From assembly GCF_040784935.1 (NCBI RefSeq), contig NZ_CP160680.1, positions 6,739,802 through 6,803,801 of the forward strand: a stretch of DNA of 64,000 nt, given 5' to 3'. The DNA is from Lewinella sp. LCG006. Its GTDB lineage: Bacteria; Bacteroidota; Bacteroidia; Chitinophagales; Saprospiraceae. The position numbers and the translations under genes are program-made. Numbering within the stretch: the stretch's first letter is position 1; each line of letters opens with the position of its first letter. The notes below the pieces were generated by a model. That model saw only the letters and a program-made list of their open reading frames with translations. It was not told the origin of the DNA and made no database searches. Below, piece after piece: positions 60,735 to 64,000 of the stretch.

Positions 60735-62897
60735 TCAAGCCAACTGCAAAGGCATCTCCCGCAGGCGCTGCCCCGTCAGTCTAAACACTGCATTGGCTAC
60801 GGCTGCGCCGATGGGGCCCATCGGTGGTTCACCCACTGCACCGGGTTTATCATCATTTTGTAGCAGCACCACTTCTATCTCTTTGGGGGCATCTCTCATC
60901 AGCGCCATCTGGTAGGGGCCGTAGATGGTAGGTGTCAGAGCGCCATCTTTCACTTTCATTTGCTCGTACATGGCGGCGCTCATGCCCATGATGATGGAAC
61001 CTTCACACTGCGCGCGCACCTGATCGGGGTTGACGGCAATACCGGGGTCCATGGCACAGGTTACTTTATGAACTTTGATCTCTCCATCTTCGATAGACAC
61101 TTCTACTACGTGTGCACAAGGCGTATTGGCATCCGTAGAAGCGGCAAAGCCCATGGCTCTACCGTTTACCACCTCATCTTTCCAGCCTGCTTTGTCGGCA
61201 GCAGCATTGATGACGGCTTTGAGGCGTTGGCCCGCCTTGTCGTCCTGAATTTGCGCCAAGCGAAACTGCACCGGATCTTTCCCTGCTTTGATGGCCAATT
61301 CATCCATAAAACTTTCGATGGCAAAGGTATTGGCTAGCAGGCCAAGGCTACGCCACCAGCTGGTGGAAAAAGGTAATTTCACCCGCCAGGACACTGCCCG
61401 AAAATTCGGGATAGCTCGGTACTGAATCATCCCTCCGCGCCAGGCTCCAATATCTGCTCCTACGATAGGACCAAGCAAATCGGGTAGCAATGCCGAGCCA
61501 AACATCACATCACCACTGGAGATATTGTGCTCAATGGCTTCAATAAGGCCATCCTCTGTAAGCTTTGCTTTTAAAACGTGGTGAGTAGGTGGCCGGAAAG
61601 TATCATTTTGGAACTCTTCCTTGCGATTGAAGAAACACTTTACGGGCTTTCCTACCGCTTTTGAGAGTACGGCCACCTGGATCGCATTCGGCGTATGCAG
61701 ACGACGACCAAAGCCACCACCCAAAAAAGTAGGGATAATATTCACCTGTTCTTTGTCCAGGCCCAGTCGATCGGCCACTTCCTTACGGGTGATGTCTACG
61801 ACCTGGGTAGAGATCATTACCGTTGCTTTATCTGCTTCTACAAAAGCGACGGCACCATTAGGTTCCATTTGAGCATGCGCGCCGATGGGACTCTTAAACT
61901 CCGAGACGATCAGCCCTTCCTCGTCGGAGAGGATGTCCTCTGCCTGGCCGGTTTTCTGAATTTCCACGGGGTCGCCCTGCCCTACCTGGATCATTGCTTC
62001 GATATCCGCCGACTGCCAGGTGCGGCTAACGTCCCAATCTACGACAATAGCATTTTTGGCGTTTTCGGCTTCCATGCGCGAAGTGGCTACTACGCCTACG
62101 AAATCGGGTTCTTTGACAATCTTCACGACGCCGGGCATACCCTCAGCTTTGCTGGTATCAGCCCCTTTGTACGTAGCTCCAATTAAGGAAGACCGCACGA
62201 CGGCCCCGTAAAGCATATCCGGCATGATGGCATCCATACCAAAGATAGGTGCACCAAATACCTTATCCGCCAAATCTACCCGAGGAATGGGCTGGCCCAC
62301 GTATTTATAGTCCTTAATATCTTTAAGAGGAGGCACATCAGGGATTTCCCACTCCTGTACGCCGGCTGCAACCTCGCCGTAGGTCATCTCTTTACCACCG
62401 CCTGAAATAACACCATTGTTCAGTTGCAAAGTAGCGACATTGGTATTCAGTGCTTTGGCCGCTTCGTTTTTAAGCATTTCACGCATTGTCGCGGCCAATT
62501 CGCGCAAGGGCATCCACAAACTGGAAACGGAGGTACTACCACCGGTGGATAAGCCATCAATATTACCGGTATCGCTAGCGGCATGCACCACCTTGATACG
62601 GTCGATAGCTACTTCCAGCTCATCAGCAGCTATTTGCGCCAAGCTCGTAAAGGTCCCCTGGCCCATCTCTACCTTAGGTGAATACAGAATGATCTGGTTT
62701 TCAGCCGTCACCTCAAACCAAAGCGGGGGCGTTTTGGTATCCCCTAAATAGGAGGCATCCAATGTATTGGCCATATCGGCAATGCTGCGCCGCCAGATGG
62801 AACGTGTCAGATAACCCGTGCCTAAAATCACGCCAACGCCCACAGCACCACGTACCAGGAACTTGCGTCGCGAAAAACCTTTTTTCTCTTTGCTCAT
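60735..62897 (-). CDS. molybdenum hydroxylase large subunit (IorB/xanthine-dehydrogenase family), Tat-exported
   Basis: A 720-residue molybdopterin-cytosine-dinucleotide-type hydroxylase subunit. The N-terminus has a twin-arginine signal, FSRRKFLVRGAVGVGVILGTG. Conserved parts include VEMGQGTFTSLAQIAADEL, STGGSTSVSSLW, GAHAQMEPNGAVAFVE, LGGGFGRRLHTP and the C-terminal PPMGPIGAAVANAV, where family members have the catalytic-Glu region G(E/V)xxxxxxP. Relatives include isoquinoline 1-oxidoreductase and periplasmic aldehyde oxidases. The substrate is unknown. It is encoded directly after the 2Fe-2S subunit (gap of 2 bases) and downstream of a dihaem cytochrome c. Confidence 0.88.
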   Translation of the reverse strand: MSKEKKGFSRRKFLVRGAVGVGVILGTGYLTRSIWRRSIADMANTLDASYLGDTKTPPLWFEVTAENQIILYSPKVEMGQGTFTSLAQIAADELEVAIDRIKVVHAASDTGNIDGLSTGGSTSVSSLWMPLRELAATMREMLKNEAAKALNTNVATLQLNNGVISGGGKEMTYGEVAAGVQEWEIPDVPPLKDIKDYKYVGQPIPRVDLADKVFGAPIFGMDAIMPDMLYGAVVRSSLIGATYKGADTSKAEGMPGVVKIVKEPDFVGVVATSRMEAENAKNAIVVDWDVSRTWQSADIEAMIQVGQGDPVEIQKTGQAEDILSDEEGLIVSEFKSPIGAHAQMEPNGAVAFVEADKATVMISTQVVDITRKEVADRLGLDKEQVNIIPTFLGGGFGRRLHTPNAIQVAVLSKAVGKPVKCFFNRKEEFQNDTFRPPTHHVLKAKLTEDGLIEAIEHNISSGDVMFGSALLPDLLGPIVGADIGAWRGGMIQYRAIPNFRAVSWRVKLPFSTSWWRSLGLLANTFAIESFMDELAIKAGKDPVQFRLAQIQDDKAGQRLKAVINAAADKAGWKDEVVNGRAMGFAASTDANTPCAHVVEVSIEDGEIKVHKVTCAMDPGIAVNPDQVRAQCEGSIIMGMSAAMYEQMKVKDGALTPTIYGPYQMALMRDAPKEIEVVLLQNDDKPGAVGEPPMGPIGAAVANAVFRLTGQRLREMPLQLA

Positions 62898-62899
62898 GG

Positions 62900-63376
62900 T
62901 TACGAATTTTGGGTATTAACATGATGCAGTTCTGCGGCCCGGTGGATGGCTTTGCGCATGCGATAGTAGGTCCCACAGCGACAAATATTAACGATGTTGG
63001 CGTCAATGTCCTCATCGGTAGGATTGGGGATTTTCTCCAACATAGCGGCGGTAGCCATCATGAATCCTGGCTGACAATAACCACACTGTGGAACCACTTC
63101 TTCCATCCATGCCTGCTGCACAGGATGTGGATGGTCGGCGTTGCCCAAACCTTCGATGGTGGTAATGTCTTTGCCTTCCGCATATTTCACTGCGTAGGAA
63201 CAAGAGCGAATGGCTTCCCCATCAACGTGGAGCGTACAAGCGCCACATGCGGCTTTCCCACAACCAAACTTGGTCCCCTTGAGGTCGAGTACATCGCGGA
63301 CCACCCACAACAAAGGCGTATTTTCATCAACATCTACCGATTGGGGTACTCCGTTGATTTGAAAGGATATCTTCAT
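62900..63376 (-). CDS. 2Fe-2S subunit of the molybdenum hydroxylase (IorA-like)
   Basis: A 158-residue two-cluster ferredoxin subunit. The plant-type cluster is formed by KFGCGKAACGACTLHVDG and the following SCSY; the second by VPQCGYCQPGFMM and NICRCGTYYRMRKAI. It carries electrons from the molybdenum site towards the cytochrome. It lacks its own signal and presumably crosses the membrane with the Tat-tagged large subunit. Confidence 0.93.
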   Translation of the reverse strand: MKISFQINGVPQSVDVDENTPLLWVVRDVLDLKGTKFGCGKAACGACTLHVDGEAIRSCSYAVKYAEGKDITTIEGLGNADHPHPVQQAWMEEVVPQCGYCQPGFMMATAAMLEKIPNPTDEDIDANIVNICRCGTYYRMRKAIHRAAELHHVNTQNS

Positions 63377-63399
63377 GATTATTTGTTTTTAGCAATAAC

Positions 63400-63993
63400 T
63401 TATTCAGCGGGGATATAGGCACCGGTGGCAGCCCATTTCTTAACCGCGGCGATGTATTCCTCTTTGGGCACCGGTGGTTTTTCCCGGGGTGTTCCATTGG
63501 CATCTACACCAGGTTCCCATGCCCAGAGTACGAGTTCGTGCTCAGTGAGGTGTTTTACTGTTTCCTCCAGGTTACGTCCACCATTGATGGCAGGATTTAA
63601 AATTGATTTAGCGATTTCTACCCGATTTAGACCTTCCCAAGCCATGCTGAGAGGAGCCAGACTCCATTCCGGCGCACCGGGAACACCAGAATATGGATTG
63701 TTCTCGTGCTGGTGGCAAGTTTCACATTGAAGTGCGGCTACACCATGATTGTCGGGTCCTCGGCGCACCCCGAAATTATGAACGTGGCTATCTTCCCCTT
63801 GATGGGGCCGATCACCGGCTGGATGGCAATTGACACACCGCTTGTGGGTGAGCACCTTCATCATGGTATTAAATGCCGCTAAGGAGGTGTCTTGATCTCC
63901 TGGGGTCAAGGTTACTGCAAGTGTTTCAGATAGCTCTTCCTCTCCTTTTTCGCTGTAGCCGAAGCCTATACTTACGCTACCAATCAAGACCAT
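63400..63993 (-). CDS. dihaem cytochrome c, probable electron acceptor of the Mo hydroxylase
   Basis: At least 197 residues with two haem-binding motifs, RCVNCHPAG (~residue 53) and QCETCHQHE (~residue 90). The remainder has IPN-like SILNPAINGGRN and a C-terminal KKWAATGAYIPAE. It lies 23 bases upstream of the 2Fe-2S gene on the same strand. The visible start has a hydrophobic segment but no positive n-region, and the frame is open to the window edge, so the true start is probably outside. Confidence 0.8.
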   Translation of the reverse strand: MVLIGSVSIGFGYSEKGEEELSETLAVTLTPGDQDTSLAAFNTMMKVLTHKRCVNCHPAGDRPHQGEDSHVHNFGVRRGPDNHGVAALQCETCHQHENNPYSGVPGAPEWSLAPLSMAWEGLNRVEIAKSILNPAINGGRNLEETVKHLTEHELVLWAWEPGVDANGTPREKPPVPKEEYIAAVKKWAATGAYIPAE

Positions 63994-64000
63994 AATTAAA

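Overview
The window reads as a chromosome segment of a free-living Bacteroidota. Evidence: a secreted protein with a C-terminal type IX secretion (T9SS) sorting domain, many signal-peptide and lipoprotein genes without Shine-Dalgarno sites, several promoters of the TTTG-N19-TANNTTTG type, an S46 dipeptidyl-peptidase, a MaeB malic enzyme/phosphotransacetylase fusion and a PgpH-type 7TM-HD protein. A Saprospiria/Lewinella-like genus is my guess, not something the sequence proves. Most of the window is housekeeping with short intergenic spacers, many of which hold palindromic elements.

Layout. 1-9.6 kb: lipoprotein stub, RluA-family pseudouridine synthase, DUF1508 protein, a decayed patatin C-terminus, a lipoprotein, a vanadium-haloperoxidase-like lipoprotein, moeA, maeB and a GNAT acetyltransferase. 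9.6-20.6 kb: secreted proteins, including the T9SS cargo, a secreted TPR-CHAT putative protease and a DPP11-type peptidase. A candidate ~100-nt RNA with a consensus promoter and terminator lies upstream of the CHAT gene. 20.6-28.7 kb: a complete tryptophan operon read on the minus strand (leader peptide, trpE, G, D, C, F, B, A, then a DAHP synthase), preceded by a textbook attenuator whose 20-codon leader carries three consecutive Trp codons. Two of its junctions hold palindromic insertions. 28.7-38.9 kb: holA, a one-domain asparaginase, a non-catalytic M16 protein, pyrB-pyrR divergent from pgpH, a Cys-rich DUF5522 protein, a DUF6580 membrane protein and an iron-type solute-binding lipoprotein. 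39-46.5 kb: M1 peptidase, two glycosyltransferases overlapping a ribBA-like gene with a degenerate GTP-cyclohydrolase half, a MITE-like element, a VTC-domain protein and a small membrane protein. 46.5-54.6 kb: pncB-nrtR-MBL operon with a palindrome on its promoter, a complete IS1634-like element with 5-bp target duplication, an Asp-box propeller protein and tRNA-Pro(GGG). 54.7-64 kb: YciI, CotH-like lipoprotein, GH3 glycosidase divergent from a regulator with a degenerate Nudix domain, a DoxX-like protein, and a Tat-exported molybdenum hydroxylase operon (large subunit, 2Fe-2S subunit, dihaem cytochrome c).

How the parts connect. The trp attenuator controls both tryptophan branch enzymes and the first shikimate step. 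MoeA supplies molybdenum cofactor that the Mo-hydroxylase at the right end needs. Two Nudix/winged-helix regulators occur, one with an intact Nudix box next to pncB (NAD salvage) and one with a destroyed Nudix box next to a GH3 glycosidase; each locus has a perfect palindrome across the predicted -7 box or start site. I saw no CRISPR array, prophage or integrative element. The strongest items for a second look are the trp attenuator, the RNA at 16.6-16.7 kb, the MITE whose insertion supplies a stop codon, and the regulator-palindrome pairs.
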